Below, piece by piece: positions 45,973 to 57,011 of a DNA stretch of 64,000 bases. Each line of letters opens with the position of its first letter. The first letter of the stretch is position 1. The notes beneath the pieces were generated by a model. The model was given only the letters and a program-made list of their open reading frames with translations. It had not been told where the DNA came from and ran no database searches. A program made the position numbers and the translations under genes. Source of the stretch: Burkholderiales bacterium 70-64 (GTDB lineage: Bacteria > Pseudomonadota > Gammaproteobacteria > Burkholderiales > Burkholderiaceae_E); NCBI GenBank assembly GCA_001898645.1, contig MKUQ01000035.1:1-64000 (forward strand), written 5' to 3'.

Positions 45973-46001
45973 TTGACAAGAGCCGCACGCCGGCTTACGC
46001 T
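45973..46001 (+). promoter_or_regulatory. Sigma-70 promoter of the thiol-disulfide operon
   Basis: TTGACA (45973-45978) and TACGCT (45996-46001) are 17 bases apart. The promoter lies between the two MarR operators, three bases from operator 1 and six bases before operator 2. Confidence 0.6.
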
Positions 46002-46006
46002 CCATC

Positions 46007-46025
46007 ATGTATCGACTCGATACAT
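46007..46025. promoter_or_regulatory. MarR operator 2 (redox-gene side)
   Basis: ATGTATCG-ACT-CGATACAT repeats operator 1 with the same arms; centre-to-centre distance is 55 bases. It overlaps the predicted transcription start of the glutaredoxin-like gene. Confidence 0.75.
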
Positions 46026-46086
46026 CGTTGCTTCCCGCGGCAACGTGCCGGCAGGCGCAGCCGCATCCATCGTCGAGGAGCCCTCC

Positions 46087-46320
46087 ATGACCACCGCCAC
46101 TTTCTTTCACGCCGGCTGTCCGGTCTGCGTGTCGGCCGAGCAGCAGTTCGTCGATGCGCTCGACCCGGGCCGATACCGCGTCGAGGTCGTCCATCTGGGC
46201 CAGCACAAGGACCGCATCGCGGAAGCCGAGCGGCTCGGCGTGCGCTCGGTGCCGGCGCTGGTGATCGACGGCCAGCCCTTCCACATCAACTTCGGGGCTG
46301 CGCTGGCCGACCTGAAGTGA
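46087..46320 (+). CDS. Glutaredoxin/thioredoxin-like protein
   Basis: A 77-residue thioredoxin-fold protein: the active site CPVC is at residues 11-14 (FHAGCPVCVSAEQQFVDAL), the cis-Pro loop is RSVPALVIDGQPFHINFG. It would act as a thiol-disulfide oxidoreductase in the cytosol (no signal peptide). GAGGAG precedes the ATG by seven bases. Its stop overlaps the next redoxin gene (GTGA). Both are divergent from the MarR repressor and probably controlled by it. Confidence 0.9.
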   Translation: MTTATFFHAGCPVCVSAEQQFVDALDPGRYRVEVVHLGQHKDRIAEAERLGVRSVPALVIDGQPFHINFGAALADLK

Positions 46321-46808
46321 ATCCGCCATCCCCCTATCCGACGGCGCCGCCCTGGCAGGTGGCGCAGTGGTTCAATGCCGCGCAGCCGCCGTCGCTCGAA
46401 TCGCTGCGCGGACGCATCGTGGTGCTGCACGCGTTCCAGATGCTGTGCCCGGGATGCGTGCAGCACGGCCTGCCGCAGGCGCAGGCGGTGCAGCGCGAGT
46501 TCGCCGGCCATGACGTGGCGGTGATCGGCCTGCACACGGTGTTCGAGCACCACGAGGCGATGCGGCCGGCGTCGCTGGCCGCCTTCCTGCACGAATACCG
46601 CATCGCCTTCCCGGTCGGCGTCGACCTGCCGGCCGCCGAGGGTCCTGTTCCCCTCACCATGCGCGCCTACGACATGCGCGGCACGCCCACCCTGGTGGTG
46701 ATCGACCGCGCCGGCCGCATCCGGCTGCATGCCTTCGGCCGCGTCGGCGACCTGGCCTTGGGCGCTCTCATCGGCGGCCTGCTCGCCGAGCCCGCGCCGG
46801 CGCCCTAG
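46317..46808 (+). CDS. TlpA/AhpC-TSA-like redoxin
   Basis: A 163-residue thioredoxin-like protein with VVLHAFQMLCPGCVQHGLPQAQAV, so a CPGC active site, then VIGLHTVFEHHEAM and the cis-Pro strand RGTPTLVVIDRAGRIRLH. It lacks a signal peptide, so it is probably cytosolic. The GTG overlaps the upstream glutaredoxin-like stop. Its TAG and the convergent TetR stop share bases (46805-46808). Confidence 0.88.
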   Translation: MNPPSPYPTAPPWQVAQWFNAAQPPSLESLRGRIVVLHAFQMLCPGCVQHGLPQAQAVQREFAGHDVAVIGLHTVFEHHEAMRPASLAAFLHEYRIAFPVGVDLPAAEGPVPLTMRAYDMRGTPTLVVIDRAGRIRLHAFGRVGDLALGALIGGLLAEPAPAP

Positions 46809-47518
46809 CCTGACACCGTCGTTCGCCCCGGCCGCCGGGAAGCGGGTGCGCCGCGGCTGGAGGAAGACCCGGCGCCGCGAAAACCGTCGAGCAGCAGCGG
46901 CCACAGCCGCCGCGCCGCCTCGAGCATGCCGCCCTCGCCGCCGAACAGGGTCGACTGCACCGCCAGGCCCTGCACGGTGCCAATGAGCAGCACCGCGGCG
47001 GCTTCCTCGTCGAGCGAGGCCGGCAGCTCGCCGGCCTCGCGCGCGGCGGCCATGGCGGCGCACAGGCGCTGGCGGTAGCCGCCCACCATCGTGCGCACGC
47101 GCGATTGCGCCGACGACGGCCCGGGGCGCTGCAGCTCGTGGTACAGGATGCGCGTCACCCCCGGGTAGCGCGCCACGAAGCCGACGTGGGCGAGGAACAC
47201 GCCCTCGAGCGTGCGCATCGGCGTGCTGCCGACGGCGAAGGCCGCGTCGATGATCTCGCCCAGGGTCTGGCGCACCCAGTCGAACACCGCTGCCCAGATC
47301 GCGTCCTTGTCGGGGAAATGGCGAAACAGTGCTCCGTGGGTGACGCCGACCCGTTCGGCGATGGCCTGGGTGGTGATGCCCTCGGGGCCGGCGTCGCGCG
47401 CCAGCTCCACCACCGCCAGCACGATCTCGCGCCGGCGCTCGGCGCCGCTCAGGCGCACGCGCGTGGCGGCGGGCCCGCGCGAAACCGGAACCGGCCTGGC
47501 CGGCGCCGCGCTGCTCAT
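46805..47518 (-). CDS. TetR-family regulator (paralogue of the efflux TetR)
   Basis: A 237-residue TetR protein, ITTQAIAERVGVTHGALFRHFPDKDAIWAAVFDW being the DNA-binding part and the C-terminal half resembling the regulator at 37523. The ATG at 47518 has AGGAGG eight bases upstream; an earlier ATG at 47554 lies next to the operator and was rejected. The C terminus ends in a low-complexity Ser/Arg tail. It is divergent from the FmdE-like gene, with an AGTAAC-N2-GTTACT operator between them. Its target may be that gene or itself. Confidence 0.9.
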   Translation of the reverse strand: MSSAAPARPVPVSRGPAATRVRLSGAERRREIVLAVVELARDAGPEGITTQAIAERVGVTHGALFRHFPDKDAIWAAVFDWVRQTLGEIIDAAFAVGSTPMRTLEGVFLAHVGFVARYPGVTRILYHELQRPGPSSAQSRVRTMVGGYRQRLCAAMAAAREAGELPASLDEEAAAVLLIGTVQGLAVQSTLFGGEGGMLEAARRLWPLLLDGFRGAGSSSSRGAPASRRPGRTTVSG

Positions 47519-47557
47519 CGCATATCCCTCCTGGCAGCGTGCCATGCTCGACATGTA

Positions 47558-47571
47558 AGTAACACGTTACT
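47558..47571. promoter_or_regulatory. AGTAAC-N2-GTTACT operator
   Basis: AGTAAC-AC-GTTACT is a perfect inverted repeat in the 92-base gap between the TetR and the FmdE-like gene. It has the same outer pattern (AGTAA - TTACT) as the operator at 37484-37499 in front of the related TetR. Confidence 0.7.
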
Positions 47572-47610
47572 ATCCTAAGGGCGTTTTCCTTCCGCTACAA
47601 GGCCGGCCAC

Positions 47611-48252
47611 ATGAGCAGCGTCGTCTCCCCGCAGTCCTCCAGCCCCGCGTTCTTCGCCGACGCACCCACCATCGTCATGCGCGACTCGCTGGCCGAGTTC
47701 CTCGGCGCCGCCGACGCCGGAGTGTTGGAGTATCGCTACGTCGACGCGGTGCGCCTGGCCGGGCATTCCTGCCCGACCGTGGCGGGCGCCTGGCTGATGG
47801 CGCGCGCGGCGGTGCGGGCGCTGTACCCCGAGGGGCAGCCGCTGCCCGAGCGCGGCGCGATCCGCATCGACTTTCGCGAGCGCCGCGATGCCGGGGTCAC
47901 CGGCGTGGTGGCCAACGTGCTCGGGCTGGTGACCGGTGCCGCGGGCGACGGCGGCTTTCCGGGCATCGGCGGGCGCTTCGTGCGGCGCGATCGGCTGTTC
48001 TTCGAGCAGCCGGTAGGCGCGCAGGTGCGCTTCACGCGTCTGGACAACGATCGCGCGGTCGAGGCCGAGGCCAATCTGAGCCGGGTGCCGAGCGATCCGC
48101 GCATGGCGTGGGCGATGTCGCGCAGCCTCTCGGACGATGCCAGCGCCGAGGAGACCGCGCTGTTTCGCGAGCTCTGGCAGGACCGCGTGCGCCGCGTCCT
48201 GGTCGAGCATGCCGACGACCCGGAATTGATCACGATCAAGCCGATACGCTGA
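47611..48252 (+). CDS. FmdE-like (formylmethanofuran dehydrogenase subunit E domain) protein
   Basis: A 213-residue protein with the FmdE signature GHSCPTVAGAWLMARAA (about 51-67), which usually carries a metal or cofactor through His and Cys, followed by ARFRERRDAGVTGVVANVLGLVTGAAG. Bacterial FmdE-like proteins are of unknown function and are unlikely to make methane; a molybdenum or metal role is possible. Divergent from a TetR regulator. The last codons hold an FNR-consensus dyad (48226-48239) that may serve the downstream suf operon. Confidence 0.72.
   Translation: MSSVVSPQSSSPAFFADAPTIVMRDSLAEFLGAADAGVLEYRYVDAVRLAGHSCPTVAGAWLMARAAVRALYPEGQPLPERGAIRIDFRERRDAGVTGVVANVLGLVTGAAGDGGFPGIGGRFVRRDRLFFEQPVGAQVRFTRLDNDRAVEAEANLSRVPSDPRMAWAMSRSLSDDASAEETALFRELWQDRVRRVLVEHADDPELITIKPIR
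48226..48239. promoter_or_regulatory. FNR-consensus dyad inside the 3' end of the FmdE-like gene
   Basis: TTGAT-CACG-ATCAA is an exact FNR consensus. It encodes LITIK in the upstream gene, so it may be coincidence. Its centre is about 116 bases before the suf regulator start and about 47 bases before its TTGACA. Confidence 0.4.
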
Positions 48253-48278
48253 GGCACGTTCGAGCACCGGCTGCGCGG

Positions 48279-48310
48279 TTGACACAAACAGGACCAAAAC
48301 GGTACTGTTT
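48279..48310 (+). promoter_or_regulatory. suf promoter with Rrf2-type operator
   Basis: TTGACA (48279-48284) is followed by a 25-base imperfect palindrome, AAACAG ... CTGTTT at 48286-48310 with nested ACC ... GGT (9 of 12 pairs). TACTGT at 48303-48308 could be the -10 (18-base spacer). The dyad covers the promoter, as expected for the Rrf2 regulator encoded next, which would repress its own operon when it holds a cluster. Confidence 0.65.
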
Positions 48311-48348
48311 AGCGCAGGGCGGAGCAGGAACCGCCAGGAAACACGGAC

Positions 48349-48822
48349 ATGCTTCGCATCAGCAGGCTCGCGGATTACGGGACGATGGTGATGACCCAGA
48401 TGGCCAGTCAGCCGCAACGGCTGTTCAGCGCCGCGGATCTCGCCTTGTCGCTCGGCCTCGGCCGCGCCACGGTGAGCAAGGTCCTCAAGAGCCTGGCGCG
48501 GCGCGAGCTGGTCGCCAGCGTGCGCGGCCTGCATGGCGGGTATTCGTTGAGCCGGCCGCCGCAGGAGATCACCGTGGCCGACATCGTCGATGCGCTCGAG
48601 GAGCAGCCGTTCGGGCTCACGGAGTGCAGCGCCACTTCCGGCCTGTGTGACATCGAAACCAGTTGCCGCGTGCGCACGAACTGGCAGCAGATCAGCCTGA
48701 TCGTGCGCCGCGCACTCGAAGGCGTGACGCTGGCCGACATGGCGCCGCCGCTGCGCGAGCAGCCGATCGTGCTGCATCGCGCGCCGCGCGCCGCCGCGCA
48801 GGCGAGCGAATCGACGCAATGA
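48349..48822 (+). CDS. Rrf2-family regulator of the SUF operon
   Basis: A 157-residue IscR/Rrf2-type regulator. The winged helix ([31 protein letters not shown]) is intact and three conserved Cys lie at C93, C100 and C106 (ECSATSGLC...SC), the usual [2Fe-2S] ligand set. Such proteins sense cluster supply and repress suf genes in the holo form. It is 16 bases upstream of sufB and heads the operon. Confidence 0.94.
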   Translation: MLRISRLADYGTMVMTQMASQPQRLFSAADLALSLGLGRATVSKVLKSLARRELVASVRGLHGGYSLSRPPQEITVADIVDALEEQPFGLTECSATSGLCDIETSCRVRTNWQQISLIVRRALEGVTLADMAPPLREQPIVLHRAPRAAAQASESTQ

Positions 48823-48838
48823 CAGGAGTCAGCCCTAC

Positions 48839-50287
<1,449 letters not shown>

Positions 50288-50301
50288 AGGAGAGAACGAG
50301 C

Positions 50302-51104
<803 letters not shown>

Positions 51105-51108
<4 letters not shown>

Positions 51109-52423
51109 GCGACATCGACACCTGGCTGGGCGTCTTCCGCACCCGCGCGGCGAGCCTGTCGGGAGCCGGGCTGCCCTGGCTCGCCGCGATCCGCCAGCGT
51201 GCCATCGAACGCTTCGCCGACGAGGGCTGGCCGACCCAGCGCATGGACCACTGGCGGCACACGTCGCTCGCCTTCCTGGGGCAAGCGAGCTTCGACGAGG
51301 CATCGGGCGGTGATTCCGCCGCGGCGCAGGCTGCCGTGGCGAAGCTGCGCGGCGAGGACGACGGCGGGCACTGGCTGGTGTTCGTCGACGGCCGCTACGC
51401 CGCGGCGCTGTCGCAGGTCGGCGCCTTGCCCGCCGGCGCGAGCGTGGGCGCCCTGTCCGAGGCGCTGGCTGCGCAGCCCGAGCGGGTGCAGGCCGCCTTC
51501 GGCAGCGCCGACAGCGGCGCCAGCCCGGTGGCGCTCAACGCGGCGCTGGCCACCGACGGCGCGTTCGTGCACCTGGCGCGCGGCACGGCGCTCGAGGCGC
51601 CCATCCACCTGGTGTTCGTCGCCAGCGCGCCGAACGCCGCCTCGCATCCGCGCAACCTGGTGGTCGCCGAGGCCGGCGCGCAGGCCACGATCGTCGAGCA
51701 CTGGCTCGGCGGCGGCGCCGCGGCCGCCTCGCTCAGCAACGCGGTGACGCGCATCGAGGCCGGCGCCGACGCACGCATCACGCACGTCAAGCTGCAGGAA
51801 GAGGACCAGCAGGCGGTGCACCTGGCCGCCATCGAGGTCGCGCAGGCGCGCGGCTCGGTGTTCGGTTCGCACTCGCTGTCGTTCGGGGCGCGCCTGGCGC
51901 GCCACGACATCGTCACGCGCTTCGAGGGCGAGGGCTGCGAGGTGCTGCTCAACGGCCTGTACCACGTCGACGGCCGGCGTCACGTCGATCACCACACGCG
52001 CATCGATCACCTGCAGCCGCGCGGCACCAGCCGCGAGTTCTACCGCGGCATCGTCGACGAGGCCGCGCGCGGCGTGTTCGCCGGGCGCATCGTGGTCGCC
52101 GCGGGCGCGATGCGCACCGATGCGATCCAGCGCACCGACAACCTGCTGCTCTCGCCGCGCGCCGAGGCCGACGCGCGCCCCGAGCTCGAGATCTACGCCG
52201 ACGACGTGAAGTGCGCGCACGGCGCGACGGTCGGGCAGATCGACGAGGCGAGCCTGTTCTACCTGCGTTCGCGCGGCATCGACGAGCCGCACGCGCGCAA
52301 CCTGCTCACCTACGCCTTTGCCGCCGAGGCCCTGGCGCGCATCGGCCTGGCGCCGCTGCGCCGGCGCGCCGCGGCCACCCTGCGCGCGCGCCTGCCCGGC
52401 GGCGAGCTCATGGAGGAGTTGTC

Positions 52424-52427
<4 letters not shown>
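51105..52427 (+). CDS. sufD: Fe-S assembly protein SufD
   Basis: A 440-residue SufD. It starts MSDIDTWLGVFRTRAASLSG, the beta-helix includes GLYHVDGRRHVDHHTRIDHL with the His motif, and the C-terminal helices read DEASLFYLRSRGIDEPHARNLLTYAFA. It forms the heterodimer with SufB. Overlaps both neighbours by ATGA. Confidence 0.96.
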
Positions 52428-53727
<1,300 letters not shown>

Positions 53728-53731
<4 letters not shown>

Positions 53732-54183
53732 GCCTGAGCCGTGGCGACCTGCGCGAGCTCTATCAGGAGGTGATCTTCGATCACAACCGCAGCCCGCGCA
53801 ATTTCCACGAGATGGAGCATCCCGACCGGGTGGCCGAAGGGCACAACCCGCTGTGCGGCGACCAGCTCACGCTCTACGTGCGCCTGGACAAGGGCGTGGT
53901 CGCCGACGCGAGCTTCGTCGGGCATGGCTGTGCCATCTCCACCGCCTCGGCCTCGCTGATGACCGAGGCGGTGAAGGGGCATACGGTCGAAGAGGTCGAG
54001 GCGCTGTTTCGCGATTTCCATGCGCTGCTCACGGATGCGGCGCCCCCCGGCCGGGATTTCGGCAAACTCGAAGTACTGGCGGGCGTCAAGGAATTCCCGG
54101 TGCGAGTGAAGTGCGCGACGCTCGCCTGGCACACGCTGCACAACGCACTGATCGGCGCCGGGGATCCGGCCAAGACGGAATGA
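53728..54183 (+). CDS. sufU: SufU zinc sulfur-transfer protein
   Basis: A 151-residue SufU/IscU-like protein. Ligands are Cys43 and Asp45 (NPLCGD), Cys68 (GHGCAIS) and Cys129 (VKCATLAW), and the SufU-type insertion (around 85-120) is present. In the SUF pathway SufU replaces SufE and takes sulfur from SufS. Its start overlaps sufS. No sufA or sufE gene is present. Confidence 0.95.
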
Positions 54184-54193
54184 AGGAGTTGCG

Positions 54194-54769
54194 ATGGGTT
54201 ACCGGCACGGCGATATCCAGGAAGTCACGCTGACCCGCGATTGCCCCGCGGTCATGGTGCCCTGGGGGACCGGCACGACGCTGGAAGCAGGGCGGGTGGG
54301 CTACATCAGCCAGCGGCTCGGCGGTACGTTCACCGTCATGGTCGACGGCAACCTGTATCGCATCGACGGGCGCCATGCCGACGCGCTCGGCCTCGAGCTC
54401 GACCCTTCCGAGGCGCTGGCCCTCGGCGTCGACGGCGGTCCGCCCACCACCGCCGAGGCGGTCGAGAAGGCGGCCTGGATGCACCTGTCCACCTGCTACG
54501 ACCCCGAGATCCCGATCGACATCGTCGCGCTCGGGCTGGTCTACGGCTGCGACGTCAAGCCGCTCGAGGACGGGCGCTTCCGCATCGAGGTGCGCATGAC
54601 GCTGACCGCCCCTGGCTGCGGCATGGGTACTCTGCTGGCCGACGAGGCGCGCGACAAGCTGCTCGGCATTCCCAACGTGGCCGAGGTCGACGTCGAGCTG
54701 GTGTGGGATCCGCCCTGGAGCAGAGAGATGATGAGCGAGGCGGCGCAGCTCGAGATGGGCCTGCTCTGA
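54194..54769 (+). CDS. sufT: SufT (MIP18/DUF59) Fe-S assembly factor
   Basis: A 191-residue protein: an N-terminal part of about 90 residues, then a DUF59 domain (HLSTCYDPEIPIDIVALGLVY, LTAPGCGMGTLLADEA, VELVWDPPW). SufT supports maturation of Fe-S proteins in several bacteria. AAGGAG is six bases before the ATG, 11 bases after sufU. It completes a sufBCDSUT operon under the Rrf2 regulator. Confidence 0.95.
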   Translation: MGYRHGDIQEVTLTRDCPAVMVPWGTGTTLEAGRVGYISQRLGGTFTVMVDGNLYRIDGRHADALGLELDPSEALALGVDGGPPTTAEAVEKAAWMHLSTCYDPEIPIDIVALGLVYGCDVKPLEDGRFRIEVRMTLTAPGCGMGTLLADEARDKLLGIPNVAEVDVELVWDPPWSREMMSEAAQLEMGLL

Positions 54770-54801
54770 TCGGGCCTGTCCTGATTCCGGCCCTGACGTC
54801 C

Positions 54802-54815
54802 TTGACCTGAATCAA
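54802..54815. promoter_or_regulatory. FNR/DNR-like box before TonB-dependent receptor
   Basis: TTGAC-CTGA-ATCAA matches the FNR consensus at 9 of 10 bases. It is 98 bases before the receptor start; a sigma-70 promoter (TTGCAT 54828-54833, TATCTT 54851-54856, 17-base spacer) begins 12 bases downstream, so the box would sit upstream of RNA polymerase. Confidence 0.6.
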
Positions 54816-54913
54816 ACACGAATCATTTGCATTAAGCGACACTCCGTTGCTATCTTCCTGACCTGCGACTCCCGATCCTGGCGGGTCGCGGCCCCCCAAG
54901 ATCGGAGTCGTCG

Positions 54914-56956
54914 ATGCCCACGTTGCGTGTCCGGCCGCTGTACGCGGCGCTTGTCTGCATGTTCGCCGCTGCCGGCGCCTCGGCGCAGGAAGCGCAGTCG
55001 CTGCCCGAGGTCAGCATCACGGCCAAGGGCTACCAGTCGGACGACGCCGAAACTCCCATCTCGGTCGGCAACGTGGATCGCCAGCAGTGGCTCGACCGCG
55101 GCGCCGCCAACGTGGGCGCCGCCCTGCGCGGCCTGCCCGGCCTGTCGGTCACCAGCGACGGTGCCCAGGGCCAGAACCCGGTCATCCGCGGGCTGCGGCG
55201 CGAAAGCATCGTGCTGATGGTCGACGGCATGCGGATGAACTCGGCGCAGCCGGCAGGGGCGATCGCCTCCTTCATGTCGCTCGGGCTCGCCGACCGCGTC
55301 GAAGTCGTGCGCGGCCCGGCATCGGTGCTCTACGGCACGGGGGCGCTCGGCGGGGCGATCAACGTCATCCTGCCCCAGGCGCGCTTCGAGCCGGGGCTGC
55401 ACGTACGCGCCGGCGCCCAGTTCGACAGCGCCAGCAGCGGCCTGCGCGGCAGCGCGGTGGCCAACCTCTCCGAAGGCGACCACGCGCTGATGCTGGGCGC
55501 CTCGGCGGCGAACCTGGGCGACTACCGCGCGCCCGACGGCCGGGTCGGTCTCACCGGCTACGACAGCGACAGCCTGATCGGGCAATACCGCTTCCGCATC
55601 GACGCCTCGCAGCAGTTGCGGCTGTCGCTGCAGCAGCACGTCGACCGCGACGTCTGGTATCCGGGGTCGGCCAAGCCGGGCACGCCGCCTGCGCTCGGCA
55701 CGGTGACCGTCCATTCCCCGGAGCAGAAGCGCCAGCTGGCCGAGATCGGCTATCGCCGCAGCGGATCGGGCGATCGTCCGCTCAACTTCGATGCGCGCGT
55801 GTATCACCAGACCGTCGAGCGCCAGATCAACGCGTTCGCCAGCGCGCTCGGTCGCGACCAGACCGACACCCACGTCTCGTTCGACACCAACGGCGTGGAC
55901 CTCAAGGCCGACTGGCTGGCCCACCCCTCGCACCTGCTGTCGTTCGGCATCAACGCGTGGCGCATGGAGGCTTCGCCCGAGCGCTACCTGAACAACAATC
56001 CGCCGCTGTTCAACAACCACGTGCGCAACGATCCGTTCGCCGACGGCCGGATCGACGCTGCCGGGGTGTGGATCCAGGACGACATGCGCTTCGGCTCGCT
56101 GGCGCTGCTCGCCGGGCTGCGCCACGACGTCGTGCGCGGCGAGGCTGCCTCGATGAGCAACGGCGCGGTGACCAGCGGCCTGTCGCGCACCGACAGCGCC
56201 AACTCGGGCAGCCTGGGGGCGATCTGGGAGGTCTCCCCGCTGCTGCGGCCCTATGCCAACGTCTCGCGCGCCTTCCGCGCCGGCGACATGCGCGAGCGCT
56301 TCGAGGCCTCGCCGCGCGGCGACGGCTACTTCTACGTGGGCAATCCGCAGATCCGTCCGGAGGTGGCCACGCAGTTCGAGGTCGGCCTCAAGGGCAGCAC
56401 CGGCAACGTCCACTACACGCTGTCGACCTATCGCACGCGCATCACCGATTTCATCACCGGGCGGGTGACCGGCGCGGTGCAGAGCGGCCTGCCGGTGAAG
56501 CAGACCGAGAACATCGGCGAAGCCGTCCTGCGCGGGGTCGAGGCGCTGGCGCGCTGGCAGTTCCAGCCGCGCCAGTGGGCGAGCATCGCCTGGTCGCAGG
56601 TGCGCGGCTGGAACCGCGACATCGGCGAGCCGCTGTTCCAGATGCCGGCCGACGAGCTCACGCTCGGATGGGAGGGCGGCCTGGCCGACGGCTGGAGCGC
56701 CGACGCGGCGCTGCGGCTGGTCAGGCGCCAGGATCAGGTGGCGACCGTGTTCTCGCGCGGCACCGAAGACGCCACGGCGGGATTCGCCACGGCCGACTTC
56801 GGCGTGAGCTATCGCTGGCGCCAGCAGCGCGTGCGGGTGGCCCTGCTCAACGCGTTCGACAAGCCGTATCACGAGCACCTGGCCGAAGGGCTGTCGGGGC
56901 AGGAGATCCGCGCCCCCGGCCGCAGCCTGCTGCTCTCGTGGCAGGGCAGCTTCTGA
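54914..56956 (+). CDS. TonB-dependent outer-membrane receptor
   Basis: A 680-residue receptor with a signal peptide (MFAAAGASAQ end), a plug domain (ITAKGYQSDD, GALRGLPGLSV, VLMVDGMRMNS, VEVVRGPASVLYGTGALGGAINVI) and a 22-strand barrel ending in the Phe-type terminus (LLSWQGSF). The plug and barrel resemble heme/iron and copper receptors; the specificity is not visible. It is 144 bases downstream of sufT, with a sigma-70 promoter and an FNR-like box. Anaerobic control plus nosZ at the other end of the window suggests a metal needed in denitrification. Confidence 0.9.
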   Translation: MPTLRVRPLYAALVCMFAAAGASAQEAQSLPEVSITAKGYQSDDAETPISVGNVDRQQWLDRGAANVGAALRGLPGLSVTSDGAQGQNPVIRGLRRESIVLMVDGMRMNSAQPAGAIASFMSLGLADRVEVVRGPASVLYGTGALGGAINVILPQARFEPGLHVRAGAQFDSASSGLRGSAVANLSEGDHALMLGASAANLGDYRAPDGRVGLTGYDSDSLIGQYRFRIDASQQLRLSLQQHVDRDVWYPGSAKPGTPPALGTVTVHSPEQKRQLAEIGYRRSGSGDRPLNFDARVYHQTVERQINAFASALGRDQTDTHVSFDTNGVDLKADWLAHPSHLLSFGINAWRMEASPERYLNNNPPLFNNHVRNDPFADGRIDAAGVWIQDDMRFGSLALLAGLRHDVVRGEAASMSNGAVTSGLSRTDSANSGSLGAIWEVSPLLRPYANVSRAFRAGDMRERFEASPRGDGYFYVGNPQIRPEVATQFEVGLKGSTGNVHYTLSTYRTRITDFITGRVTGAVQSGLPVKQTENIGEAVLRGVEALARWQFQPRQWASIAWSQVRGWNRDIGEPLFQMPADELTLGWEGGLADGWSADAALRLVRRQDQVATVFSRGTEDATAGFATADFGVSYRWRQQRVRVALLNAFDKPYHEHLAEGLSGQEIRAPGRSLLLSWQGSF

Positions 56957-56971
56957 TACGGTGCGAACGAA

Positions 56972-57001
56972 CGCAAGAGCGCATGAACCGGCGCGCTTGC
57001 G
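56972..57001. terminator. Hairpin between TonB receptor and PBP genes
   Basis: CGCAAGAGCGC (56972-56982) pairs with GCGCGCTTGCG (56991-57001) at 10 of 11 positions around an eight-base loop, between two convergent genes (stops at 56956 and 57012). No T tract on either side. Confidence 0.45.
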
Positions 57002-57011
57002 CGGCGGCAGT

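Noticed and set aside
54818..54837. Fur box before the TonB receptor (AATCATTTGC half)
   Set aside because: Only one half resembles the consensus; about 10 of 19 positions match, which is too weak. A FNR-like box was kept instead.
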